DNA of 19,698 nt, from the NCBI GenBank assembly GCA_049516635.1, contig JBEKSX010000055.1, positions 1-19,698 of the forward strand, in the 5' to 3' direction. This stretch comes from JBEKSX01 sp049516635 (GTDB lineage Bacteria; Bacteroidota; Ignavibacteria; Tepidaquicellales; OLB5). Each line of letters begins with the position of its first letter. Position 1 is the first letter of the stretch. This document shows positions 6,622-13,542 of the stretch, piece after piece. Below the pieces are notes generated by a model, which saw only the letters and a program-made list of their open reading frames with translations, ran no database searches and was not told where the DNA came from. Position numbers and translations under genes: made by a program.

Positions 6622-7668
6622 ATGAAAAAGATAAATAAAAGTTCGCTTATTCTTCTTCTCTTGATTCTATCTATTCACATAACTAATTCTCAGGATAAAA
6701 CTGTTATTATAAGTAATAAGGTAGGGGCTGAAATTGATAAAAAAGAAAATGAACAGTATAACCTGTTCACATATTTAGAAAATTTCTATTCTGCCGTTTT
6801 TTACAGAACGGATAAGGACAAATATTATATGAAGGTAAGAACAATCGATGATAATAAAAGTGTCAAAGACACAATTATTAACCTAAGCGAAAGAAATATT
6901 TTTAACTTTGCTTACCGTGTAGAAAATGCCCATGACATTAACCGAGGATATATGCCTCCGGAAGGCAAATATACTCTCGATACGATGAATAATATGTTGA
7001 AGGTTACCATAAGCGGAATATATCCCGATCTTTTCCCGTTTGTGAAACCCGGGAAAAAACTTCCTCTGGTGGACCCTTCGTTTGGTTTCGGTATTTCTTA
7101 TTCTTACGCTTTCGTTGACCTGAGCCCCGTAGCTTCTTTTTTTAGAAATGTAGAAAATTATTACCAGCAGCAGGGATACGGTGTCCCATCGAACAACTTG
7201 AATTTTTCTTCTCATCACATGTACCTGTTCTATTTTGATGTAGCTCTCTATAAAACATTGAATATTGAGATCGAAGCGGGAAAATCACCCGGAGATGTTG
7301 ATCTCTGGTACGCCGGAATGTATCTCGGTTATACCCAAAAATTCAAAAATCTAAGGTGGCTCAGACCTCAGATAGCCGCAGGGTACGGAGGCTTCAGCTA
7401 TCATACAGAGTATTCGTATGGCACTATCGTAGACCCTCAATACGGGGGTGTCCTTGACAAAATCATAAGCGGAGGAGGTAGTACAGGTTTTATGATTAAA
7501 GCCGGACTGGATATCGCGGTTACGTCCGAGCAAACATCTCCCATAGCATTTAATATCAGCGTATCGCGTTCATTTTTCCCGGATATATCCAACAACACTT
7601 ATGGATACATGACCAAAGTTAATCTCAGCAGTTACAGATTCTCCGCCGGCTTGAGAATTTATCTTTAA
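6622..7668 (+). CDS. secreted, probable outer-membrane beta-barrel protein of unknown function
   Basis: A 348-residue protein with a clear signal peptide (MKKINKSSLILLLLILSIHITNSQ, cut near residue 24). The middle has short charged strands (KVGAEIDKKENEQYNLF, DKYYMKVRTIDDN). From about residue 145 the pattern changes to alternating aromatic and hydrophobic residues with glycine turns (FGFGISYSYAFVDLSPV, LYFYFDV-like stretches, GMYLGYTQKF, QIAAGYGGFSYHTEYSYG, MIKAGLDIAVT). The last strand is SSYRFSAGLRIYL. This is typical of an outer-membrane beta-barrel that ends in its final strand. No family was recognised. It is followed 32 bp later by a lipoprotein gene, suggesting a two-component envelope unit. 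A Bacteroidota-type promoter lies directly upstream. The barrel call rests on residue pattern only; a soluble beta-rich protein is possible. Confidence 0.7.
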   Translation: MKKINKSSLILLLLILSIHITNSQDKTVIISNKVGAEIDKKENEQYNLFTYLENFYSAVFYRTDKDKYYMKVRTIDDNKSVKDTIINLSERNIFNFAYRVENAHDINRGYMPPEGKYTLDTMNNMLKVTISGIYPDLFPFVKPGKKLPLVDPSFGFGISYSYAFVDLSPVASFFRNVENYYQQQGYGVPSNNLNFSSHHMYLFYFDVALYKTLNIEIEAGKSPGDVDLWYAGMYLGYTQKFKNLRWLRPQIAAGYGGFSYHTEYSYGTIVDPQYGGVLDKIISGGGSTGFMIKAGLDIAVTSEQTSPIAFNISVSRSFFPDISNNTYGYMTKVNLSSYRFSAGLRIYL

Positions 7669-7700
7669 TAATCATTAATAAATAAAAAGGAGTAATTAAA

Positions 7701-8366
7701 ATGATACCTTATAAATACATTAAACCTATTTCTTATATTCTCATAACCGCATTTCTTGCGAGCTGTTCTTCATCCTATGAAGTAACACGAAGGAGTGAAT
7801 TTTTAGAACCTGAATCACTCGGTACATTAACCGTTTATACCAAAAGCGGTAAAGTATACAGGCTGGATAAATTTTCGCTACAGGACAGCACGGTGACGGG
7901 TATAGGTTCATTGCTGAAATCCAATTTTTCATCGATTCCTTTTAGCGGACCCATAAACATCTCTGACATCAAAAGGATCCAATCCAGTCAGTCTGAAGGC
8001 GGGGCTGTACTTTTATCTATAGGTATCGGTGCGGCTTTATTGATAACATTTCTAGCATTTTTAAGCAAAGAAAAAGGTATGACTAATGAAGTGCATATTG
8101 TCTATCCCCAGGGCAGCGGATGCAGTATGGGCTTTTCAGGAAAATATGACAGGCCTCTTGCAGGCGGATACAAAAATGTTCTCGATATCGAAACGAAGGA
8201 TTTTGATAACATAAAATACGTAAATGCAGCCGGACTTACGGATACGATCCACTTTGCCGTATCTAAGGAGGGTAATATAATAGGTCTTGAGATGATAAAA
8301 GAGATCAACCCCATGGCAAACAGCAATGAAATATTAACGGTTGATATCTTGAGTGAAGAAAGATAA
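7701..8366 (+). CDS. putative lipoprotein with an internal hydrophobic segment
   Basis: A 221-residue protein. The N-terminus ends in a lipobox, L19-A20-S21-C22, followed by Ser, so it is predicted to be lipidated at Cys22 and anchored in a membrane, likely the outer one. Residues about 35-95 look like a small beta domain (GTLTVYTKSGKVYRLDKFSLQDSTVTG). Residues about 97-121 form a second hydrophobic stretch rich in Gly and Ala (GGAVLLSIGIGAALLITFLAF), unusual in the middle of a lipoprotein. The rest is short strands ending in ILTVDILSEER. No family was recognised. The start is well marked by AAGGAG, 9 nt before the ATG. It follows the barrel-like gene by 32 bp and is very likely in the same operon. 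Confidence 0.75.
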   Translation: MIPYKYIKPISYILITAFLASCSSSYEVTRRSEFLEPESLGTLTVYTKSGKVYRLDKFSLQDSTVTGIGSLLKSNFSSIPFSGPINISDIKRIQSSQSEGGAVLLSIGIGAALLITFLAFLSKEKGMTNEVHIVYPQGSGCSMGFSGKYDRPLAGGYKNVLDIETKDFDNIKYVNAAGLTDTIHFAVSKEGNIIGLEMIKEINPMANSNEILTVDILSEER

Positions 8367-8376
8367 TATCATTTTG

Positions 8377-8422
8377 CCTGCCCGCCGAAGCGAAGCAGCT
8401 TGCCCGACCTTAGGCGGGTAGG
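8377..8422. repeat. GC-rich hairpin after the lipoprotein gene
   Basis: CCTGCCCGCC (8377-8386) pairs with GGCGGGTAGG (8413-8422) with a single G-U pair, and a smaller AAGC/GCTT stem sits inside. It starts 10 bp after the lipoprotein stop codon and could end that transcript, though there is no T-run. The wording is that of a dispersed intergenic repeat. Confidence 0.5.
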
Positions 8423-8425
8423 AGG

Positions 8426-8473
8426 GTCATTTCCGCGAAGGTCTATTACTCGACTCGTAGAGCGGGAATCCAG
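8426..8473 (+). repeat. GTCATT...GCGGGAATCCAG dispersed repeat, copy 2
   Basis: It begins GTCATTTCCGCG and ends GCGGGAATCCAG, the same ends as the copy at 6308-6334. About 20 extra bases in the middle contain a small ACTCGACTCG motif. It may be an expanded or interrupted copy. Confidence 0.45.
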
Positions 8474-8622
8474 TTTCAATTAATCCTATTTAAGAAAGGG
8501 GGTATACTGTTTTATCTGTTTGTTCTGCGGCAATCCTTCACCCTGTATTTCGCAGGTATCCTAAATTTTTGCCTTGATTTCTGCAGTTTCATATATTATA
8601 TTTGTATTTGCAGGTTTGGCTT

Positions 8623-8719
8623 ACTCGTGCCACGATTAAACGATTGCTTTTTATTACAGATAAATGAAAATAGCCATTCACACGCTATTTATGAATCATC
8701 CTTTAATCGTGGCACGAGT
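8623..8719. mobile_element. MITE-like 97-bp element with 18-bp perfect terminal inverted repeats
   Basis: ACTCGTGCCACGATTAAA (8623-8640) is exactly repeated as its reverse complement at 8702-8719. The 61-bp centre carries a further stem (AAATAGC with GCTATTT) and a partial extension (GATT with AATC), so the whole folds into one long cruciform-like structure. There is no coding capacity and no clear target-site duplication at the edges. The form fits a small non-autonomous transposable or REP-like palindromic element; the parent transposase is not in the window. Confidence 0.5.
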
Positions 8720-8772
8720 CTATGCATAACAATGTTCTTTGATATTTAGCGTTGGCACCTTATACCATAATA

Positions 8773-8860
8773 ACAAGCTATAGACAAGCTAGGTATACAA
8801 GCTATATATTAAATTATTGCGATTCCGTTCGATTTTAACAAGTTGAACAAGCTAGCTTGT
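8773..8860. repeat. four ACAAGCTA iterons ending in a 14-bp palindrome
   Basis: ACAAGCTA occurs at 8773-8780, 8784-8791, 8797-8804 and 8847-8854. The last copy is part of the perfect palindrome ACAAGCTAGCTTGT (8847-8860). The first three are spaced 11 and 13 bp start to start, near one helical turn. Confidence 0.45.
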
Positions 8861-8965
8861 GGGGGTACCACCCTGTCTCGCCTTAGCAGCCTGCCCGTCC
8901 GAAGGAGGGAAAAGGGGAACCGACAGCCAGCCCGCTTCAAGCGGGAAGCCGAGAGGGGTTCAGAA

Positions 8966-9019
8966 TTGGATTCCCGATCAAGTCGGGAATGACAAATTTA
9001 CAAAAATAAATTTGTCATT
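8966..9019. repeat. dispersed repeat copy 3 (inverted) fused to a 13-bp-stem hairpin
   Basis: ATTCCCGA (8970-8977) pairs with TCGGGAAT (8983-8990) around TCAAG; this is the third copy of the GTCATTCCC repeat, in reverse orientation. It overlaps a second hairpin in which AATGACAAATTTA (8988-9000) pairs with TAAATTTGTCATT (9007-9019) around CAAAAA. The two stems share AATGAC, so they would compete for it. Confidence 0.55.
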
Positions 9020-9125
9020 TTAAGTAATGTTTTAATCAAAAAATTTTGTCCTTGTAACAGCATTATAAATAAACATGTTGCAATCAGTTAACGGAATTAA
9101 ATTAGTAGACGGAAATTGCATTTTT

Positions 9126-9160
9126 GATTACTTAAACGTTAAATCGATTACTTAAGTAAT
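9126..9160. repeat. GATTACTTAA direct repeat with ATTACTTAAGTAAT palindrome
   Basis: GATTACTTAA occurs at 9126-9135 and 9146-9155, 20 bp apart. The second copy forms part of the perfect 14-bp palindrome at 9147-9160. It lies about 285 bp upstream of the Mrp gene, rather far for a direct operator. Confidence 0.4.
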
Positions 9161-9232
9161 AGGGGGGTACCACATGCAGTTACTAACGAATTTCTGGTAA
9201 CAAGAAAATTGAAAGTTCAAAATTTAAAATTC

Positions 9233-9251
9233 TCCGAAGGAGTCCTTCGGA
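9233..9251. repeat. small perfect hairpin in AT-rich spacer
   Basis: TCCGAAGG (9233-9240) pairs with CCTTCGGA (9244-9251) around AGT, flanked on both sides by AATTTAAAATT-type tracts. It has the look of a dispersed intergenic repeat. Confidence 0.45.
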
Positions 9252-9341
9252 CAAAATTGCAATTTAAAATTAATAATTAGAAATAAAATAAAATTAATAA
9301 CTTTTATCATCAGATCAAAATACAAATAGATAAAACTTTAA

Positions 9342-9368
9342 GAACTTTACGAACTTTATGAACTTGGC
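9342..9368 (+). repeat. three tandem 9-bp repeats (GAACTTTAY)
   Basis: GAACTTTAC, GAACTTTAT and GAACTTGGC follow each other without gaps. The unit is a multiple of three but lies outside any gene, about 80 bp before the Mrp start. Confidence 0.45.
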
Positions 9369-9444
9369 AAACCTTAATTCATGTTATTTTGTTATTAATT
9401 ATGATGTTAAAATTCAGTATATTTATTGATAAATAAAATTTGAT

Positions 9445-10305
9445 ATGGCAGAAATACTTAAGATTCCGGTGATAAATAACCCCCAGGATTCAATACTTCC
9501 CGGAGTAAAATACACGATCGCGGTAGCGTCAGGCAAAGGAGGCGTGGGAAAATCCACGGTTGCCGTTAATATTGCAGTTGCGATGGTTAAAGAAGGTTAT
9601 AAGGTCGGTTTGATAGACGCCGATATTTACGGTCCTTCCATTCCCCTCATGCTGGGGGTGAACGAAAGACCGAAAATAGCCCGTATTAACGATAAAAACA
9701 AATTGCTCCCTGTGGTTAAATATGGAGTAAAGCTCATGTCAATCGGTTTTCTGATAGATTCCGGCGATGCGGTCGTGTGGCGGGGTCCCATGGCTTCCAG
9801 TACGTTAAAGCAATTCATGAGCGATGTCGAATGGGGAGAAATCGATTATTTGATCTACGATATGCCTCCGGGAACAGGAGATATACAATTGACCCTTACG
9901 CAGACGATACCTTTATCGGGTGCGGTAATTGTGACAACTCCGCAGGATATTTCACTCGCGGATGCACGCAAAGGTGCGAAGATGTTCGAGAAAGTGAATG
10001 TACCTGTGCTCGGCATCATCGAGAATATGAGCTATTATGTGAATCCCGATGGGACAAAGGAATATATTTTCGGGCAGGGCGGCGGAGAGAGATTGAGCAA
10101 TGAGCTGGGAATTAAATTTCTCGGCGAAATTTCACTCAATACCAATATCCGCTTAGGCGGTGATGAAGGGAATCCCATTGTACTGCGCAATCCCGGTTCG
10201 CATGAAGCAGCGCAGTTCAGCGAAACAGCAGAAAATCTCATAACACAGCTAAAGATGCTTGGGGACTCAGCCGGAAAGAAGCCGGATATCGAAATATCGC
10301 TTTAA
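9445..10305 (+). CDS. mrp: Mrp/NBP35 (ApbC) family P-loop ATPase, iron-sulfur cluster carrier
   Basis: A 286-residue protein. The deviant Walker A GKGGVGKST is at residues 30-38, followed by LIDADIYGPSIP, the switch DMPPGTGD from 139, VTTPQDISLADARKG, and IIENMSYYV at 191-199. These are diagnostic of Mrp/ApbC, cytosolic carriers that bind a 4Fe-4S cluster at the dimer interface and pass it to target proteins. Two family features are absent. There is no N-terminal MIP18/DUF59 domain, since the P-loop starts at residue 30. The CxxC that normally follows ENMS is replaced by NPDG (200-203). Mrp forms without this CxxC exist in several lineages, so function is probably kept. The next gene encodes a NifU-like scaffold, matching a role in Fe-S assembly. 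No clear ribosome binding site is visible. Confidence 0.92.
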   Translation: MAEILKIPVINNPQDSILPGVKYTIAVASGKGGVGKSTVAVNIAVAMVKEGYKVGLIDADIYGPSIPLMLGVNERPKIARINDKNKLLPVVKYGVKLMSIGFLIDSGDAVVWRGPMASSTLKQFMSDVEWGEIDYLIYDMPPGTGDIQLTLTQTIPLSGAVIVTTPQDISLADARKGAKMFEKVNVPVLGIIENMSYYVNPDGTKEYIFGQGGGERLSNELGIKFLGEISLNTNIRLGGDEGNPIVLRNPGSHEAAQFSETAENLITQLKMLGDSAGKKPDIEISL

Positions 10306-10387
10306 AAACGGTATTTTAATAAGGATTGTATTTGATTGATGATTTTTAATACAAAATTTAGTATTATTACATATCTTCGGAAGACAT

Positions 10388-10630
10388 ATGGATAACCTCG
10401 AGGAAGTAACTACTAAGGTAACAGCCGTTCTGGATTACATCAGACCTTATTTGCAGATAGACGGCGGTGATGTGGAGCTTGTAGGGGTTTCGGATGACGG
10501 GATTGTACAGGTGAAATTACTGGGCGCATGCGATAAATGCGCAATGCGTCCGATGACGCTAAGAGCAGGCATTGAAAGGGCGATCATGAACAGTGTTCCG
10601 GAAATAATAAGAATTGAATCAATAAACTAA
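10388..10630 (+). CDS. NifU-like C-terminal domain Fe-S scaffold protein
   Basis: An 80-residue protein made only of the NifU C-terminal (Nfu) domain: VLDYIRPYLQIDGGDVELV, then LLGACDKCAMRPMTLRAGIERAI. Cys48 and Cys51 form the CxxC that, in a dimer, holds a 4Fe-4S cluster for transfer to apoproteins in the cytosol. Length and motif order are normal for a stand-alone Nfu. It follows the Mrp carrier gene by 82 bp and its stop abuts the ATG of plsY directly, so all three are probably one operon. A GGAAG lies a few bases before the start. With the carrier next door, it probably supplies or exchanges clusters with Mrp. The call is firm; the targets are unknown. Confidence 0.92.
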   Translation: MDNLEEVTTKVTAVLDYIRPYLQIDGGDVELVGVSDDGIVQVKLLGACDKCAMRPMTLRAGIERAIMNSVPEIIRIESIN

Positions 10631-11344
10631 ATGATATCATTACTATTAGTCATAATATTCAGCTACCTGGTAGGTTCATTCCCTACCGCAATGCTGGCGG
10701 GTAAATATTTCAAAGGGATGGACCCCCGGCAGTACGGAAGCAGGAACATGGGAAGCACTAATGCAATGCGTGTCCTCGGCTGGAAGGTGGGTTTATTGGT
10801 TCAGTCAATTGATGTAGGCAAAGGTGTTATTGCAACGCTTTTGATATCAAAGATCTTCTACGGCGCACTCCCCTTCGAAAACGTTACTCCGTTCGAAGAT
10901 ATTACCGTTGTCAGGATTCTTGCTGGAATTGCCGCAGTGATAGGACATGTGTGGACTATCTTTGCAGGATTCAATGGAGGAAAAGGCATCAACACTACTG
11001 CAGGTGTACTCGTAAGCCTTGCTCCGATAGACGCAACTATAAGCATCGGAGTATTCATACTCGTGGTTCTGGCATCGGGATATGTCTCTCTGGGCTCGCT
11101 CACGGGAGCGTTCGCTTTTCCGCTGGTCCTATTCCTGAGGGAGAACATCTTTAAAGTGGAGGTTAGCGGATATCATACTCTGGTGTATTTCAGCCTCGGT
11201 GTGGCGGTCTTTCTGGCTTACAATCACCGCGCGAACATCAAGCGTCTGCTCACAGGAAATGAGAACCGTTTCGAGAAATGGTGGAAGATACGGGTAATAA
11301 AAATAAAAGCACCATTCAAGAGATATAAAAAAGAAAAGGAATAG
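10631..11344 (+). CDS. plsY: acyl-phosphate:glycerol-3-phosphate acyltransferase PlsY
   Basis: A 237-residue integral membrane protein with about five transmembrane helices. The PlsY signatures are present: GSFPTA (15-20), the loop GSRNMGSTNAMRVLG (36-50) with conserved Ser37, Asn39, Gly41, Thr43, Asn44 and Arg47, His106 in GHVW, and FNGGKGINTTAG (from 114), close to the family's FKGGKGVAT with Asn replacing Lys. It transfers an acyl group from acyl-phosphate to the sn-1 position of glycerol-3-phosphate, the first step of phospholipid synthesis, in the inner membrane. A basic C-terminal tail (about 205-237) is somewhat longer than usual. Its ATG follows the stop of the NifU-like gene with no gap. 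A terminator follows 26 bp after the stop. GpsA, which makes its substrate, is encoded near the end of the window but in a separate unit. Confidence 0.95.
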   Translation: MISLLLVIIFSYLVGSFPTAMLAGKYFKGMDPRQYGSRNMGSTNAMRVLGWKVGLLVQSIDVGKGVIATLLISKIFYGALPFENVTPFEDITVVRILAGIAAVIGHVWTIFAGFNGGKGINTTAGVLVSLAPIDATISIGVFILVVLASGYVSLGSLTGAFAFPLVLFLRENIFKVEVSGYHTLVYFSLGVAVFLAYNHRANIKRLLTGNENRFEKWWKIRVIKIKAPFKRYKKEKE

Positions 11345-11370
11345 ATCGTTCTTAAAATAGTTTTTCGAAG

Positions 11371-11393
11371 AGCCCGGTTATTATCGGGCTTTT
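11371..11393 (+). terminator. Rho-independent terminator of the mrp-nfu-plsY operon
   Basis: AGCCCG (11371-11376) pairs with CGGGCT (11385-11390), extended by a G-U pair, followed by TTT. It lies 26 bp after the plsY stop. Confidence 0.7.
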
Positions 11394-11510
11394 GAATGAA
11401 TGGACCACACTTAATTATTATGAGGGGGAAAAATCAACACTTTTCGGAAACGTTTTCCACGATTGCGGTGAGAAAAGATCGAACGATTCCCTATCTTCAG
11501 ACTATATAAT

Positions 11511-11541
11511 AAAAAACCCCGGAATCGGGTTGACTCCGGGG
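11511..11541 (-). terminator. Rho-independent terminator of the minus-strand T9SS cargo gene
   Basis: On the minus strand, CCCCGGA pairs with TCCGGGG (plus positions 11535-11541 and 11517-11523) and is followed by six T residues (plus A-run 11511-11516). It lies about 33 bp after the stop of the gene at 11575-13320. Confidence 0.8.
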
Positions 11542-11574
11542 CACGAGATAAAGCGACGTGTATGGGGGAAAAGC

Positions 11575-13320
11575 TTATTTTATCAGTATCAATTTCTTAG
11601 TTGCGGAAAAATCGCCCGCATAAATCTTATAAAAATATACTCCGCTCGGCATTTCTGATGCGTCCCAGTTGACCGAATAACTTCCTGCCGGGAGATTTTG
11701 ATCCACTAGCAATGCGATCTTTTCACCGAGAACGTTGTAAATGTTCAGTTTCACATTCGATAATTTGGCAATATCAAATTTTATTTCTGTGGAAGGATTG
11801 AAGGGATTCGGAAAATTTTGTGACAGTGAAAACTCTTTTGGCGCGGTACCTGAGATACCGGTGATGCCAAGTGTATTTCCGAACGAACCGTCCAAATTAA
11901 TGTTCTGCGCATAAATGCCGCCGCCGTCATTTCTATTATCCTGCCAGGCGAGCATCGACATGCCGGATGAATTGATGGTGGTGTTCAGTCTTAATTTCGG
12001 GCTTAAATATGAACTAGGGACAAGTATCACACCGCCCCAGCCGAGATTTCCGCTGCCGTCAGACATAAAGGACTTAATAAAAGTATTATTACCGCTCTGC
12101 GACTCCATATAATAAGCGAGCATATTTCCGTTCTTTGAATACACAGACATAATGGAGGGCTGATTAGCGTTGAGTGCAACGAATGTATGCCCATTATCGG
12201 TCCATTGCCGTGTCCCGTTAGTCGAGAACTTCTGCCCGTATACGCCATATTGACTCTGCAGATTATTGGTCTCGTACCAAATTGAATATGTCTCCCCCGT
12301 AGAGGATACACATGCAACAGGGTCAAAATGGTTATTACCAGCTAGAGTGGATACTGCGGAACCGTTCACGGGAAATTGGAACGTACCGGATGAATTTATC
12401 CGCTGTATATAACCAGTCTGATAATTCGCATTACCACGGTAATCACGCCAGCAGTATATAGCACCGTTATTGCCGTCGGAAAATATTCTCGGGGTATAAT
12501 ACCCGCTGACATAACCCGTACCGTAAACGGTATCCATACTGCCATTCCAGACGGGCGTTCCTGATGATGAAAACTTTTGTGTATATAAGCGGTAGTTTAC
12601 GGGATTTAGGAATGAACCCGAATAACCGGACCAGAGCAAAATTACATTTCCGTTATCGGACGGCACCAGATCAGGGTAATCAAAATTTTCTGTACCCGAG
12701 CCTGCAAGAAAGATGGGATCGGTTCCCCATTGTTTAACGCCGGAAGAATTCAATTTCTGCAATGCAATCGTTTTAGGTGATGAACCGTAACTCCATGCTA
12801 TAATATAATTCCCGTCTGATGTCACGGCAATTTTAGGGTTCGCCTGAAATACTGTGGTAGCAGTGGAAAGCGTAACGCCGTTGTTTCCCCATAAAAAGGA
12901 GCCAGTCGGACTTATAAGGTACGCAAAAGGATTAATCTGTCCTGCGTTCCTGATATCGGTAAATGCAATTACGGCATTGTTACTTGCGTCAGTTTTAAGA
13001 TCATAATCAACAAGCGAAGAGTTCTGCGGGTTATTGCTGACCAGCAATCCTGCGGATGCAAATTGTTTGTTTCCCGAAGCATCCAATCTTTGAAAATAAA
13101 CGGCATAACCGCTCGACCTTCCATCGAACCAGGATAAATAACAGCCTCCATCTGTAGTTGGAGAAATTTTAACAAGGACCTGCTCATTTGTGGTATCGCA
13201 GACTTTCAAATTAATTGCCGGATTACCCGACCACTGTGAATAAGCGGATCTCGAAATTGTGAAGATAAAAGAGGAAATTATCATTGCTGAAAGCAATAAT
13301 TTTGTTGATGTTCTATTCAT
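11575..13320 (-). CDS. secreted beta-propeller-like protein with T9SS type A sorting domain
   Basis: A 581-residue protein. Residues 1-30 are a signal peptide ending SAYSQ. The body (about 30-490) is built of repeated short strands with recurring Gly/Asn/Asp/Trp patterns such as DGGCYLSWFDGRSSGYAVYFQRLD, DGNYIIAWSYG, DNGNVILLWSGYSG and SGMSMLAWQDNRNDGGGIYAQ, which suggest a beta-propeller or similar all-beta repeat fold of unknown binding target. The last 80 residues are a T9SS type A sorting domain (SLSQNFPNPFNPSTEIKFDI, YNVLGEKIA, PSGVYFYKI, TKKLILIK), which directs export across the outer membrane and release or surface attachment. It diverges from the helical protein gene at 13543 across 222 bp and has its own terminator. 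No catalytic motif was recognised. The secretion route is firm; the function is unknown. Confidence 0.88.
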   Translation of the reverse strand: MNRTSTKLLLSAMIISSFIFTISRSAYSQWSGNPAINLKVCDTTNEQVLVKISPTTDGGCYLSWFDGRSSGYAVYFQRLDASGNKQFASAGLLVSNNPQNSSLVDYDLKTDASNNAVIAFTDIRNAGQINPFAYLISPTGSFLWGNNGVTLSTATTVFQANPKIAVTSDGNYIIAWSYGSSPKTIALQKLNSSGVKQWGTDPIFLAGSGTENFDYPDLVPSDNGNVILLWSGYSGSFLNPVNYRLYTQKFSSSGTPVWNGSMDTVYGTGYVSGYYTPRIFSDGNNGAIYCWRDYRGNANYQTGYIQRINSSGTFQFPVNGSAVSTLAGNNHFDPVACVSSTGETYSIWYETNNLQSQYGVYGQKFSTNGTRQWTDNGHTFVALNANQPSIMSVYSKNGNMLAYYMESQSGNNTFIKSFMSDGSGNLGWGGVILVPSSYLSPKLRLNTTINSSGMSMLAWQDNRNDGGGIYAQNINLDGSFGNTLGITGISGTAPKEFSLSQNFPNPFNPSTEIKFDIAKLSNVKLNIYNVLGEKIALLVDQNLPAGSYSVNWDASEMPSGVYFYKIYAGDFSATKKLILIK

Positions 13321-13423
13321 TTTTTTTGTTAGTCTTAATAATTTAAATTTTTATTTCCTCTTTATAATTCCTAATATTAACATATATTTCCGACTTAGAC
13401 AAAGAAAATTTTAATAAGATGTA

Positions 13424-13452
13424 ATCAAGAAATAAACCGTATTTACCTTGAT
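13424..13452. promoter_or_regulatory. imperfect inverted repeat between cargo gene and helical-protein gene
   Basis: ATCAAG+AAATA pairs with TATTT+CTTGAT around a 5-nt loop (stems of 6 and 5 bp with a 2-nt bulge). It is in the middle of the 222-bp divergent spacer, 91 bp before the plus-strand ATG. A regulatory role is only inferred from position. Confidence 0.3.
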
Positions 13453-13542
13453 AAAGGCTTATTATGTTTAAATATTTTATTCTATATTAAATTAAATAAT
13501 TCAAATTCCAACTATTTGTAACCAACAATTTGAAGAATTCCA

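Larger units (their letters stand above)
8367..9444. repeat. repeat-rich non-coding region of over 1 kb
   Basis: No convincing reading frame was found here. The stretch is a patchwork of short inverted repeats, dispersed-repeat copies and AT-rich spacer, itemised separately. GGGGGTACCAC occurs twice (8861-8871 and 9163-9173). It separates the lipoprotein operon from the Mrp operon and resembles a landing site for small non-autonomous elements. Confidence 0.7.

Noticed and set aside
8773..8860. Replication origin with DnaA boxes
   Set aside because: ACAAGCTA does not match the TTATNCACA DnaA box and no dnaA or dnaN gene is in the window.
8367..9444. Possible CRISPR array in the repeat-rich spacer
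   Set aside because: The repeats differ from each other, are too short or irregularly spaced, and no cas gene is nearby.
10326..10354. TTGTATT/AATACAA inverted repeat between mrp and the NifU-like gene
   Set aside because: The arms are only 7 bp of AT-rich sequence in an intra-operon gap; it is not distinguishable from chance.
11392..11658. Plus-strand frame of 88 codons after the plsY terminator
   Set aside because: It begins inside the terminator tail, runs through the opposite-strand terminator hairpin and overlaps the sorting-domain end of the minus-strand cargo gene. The protein has no recognisable pattern.
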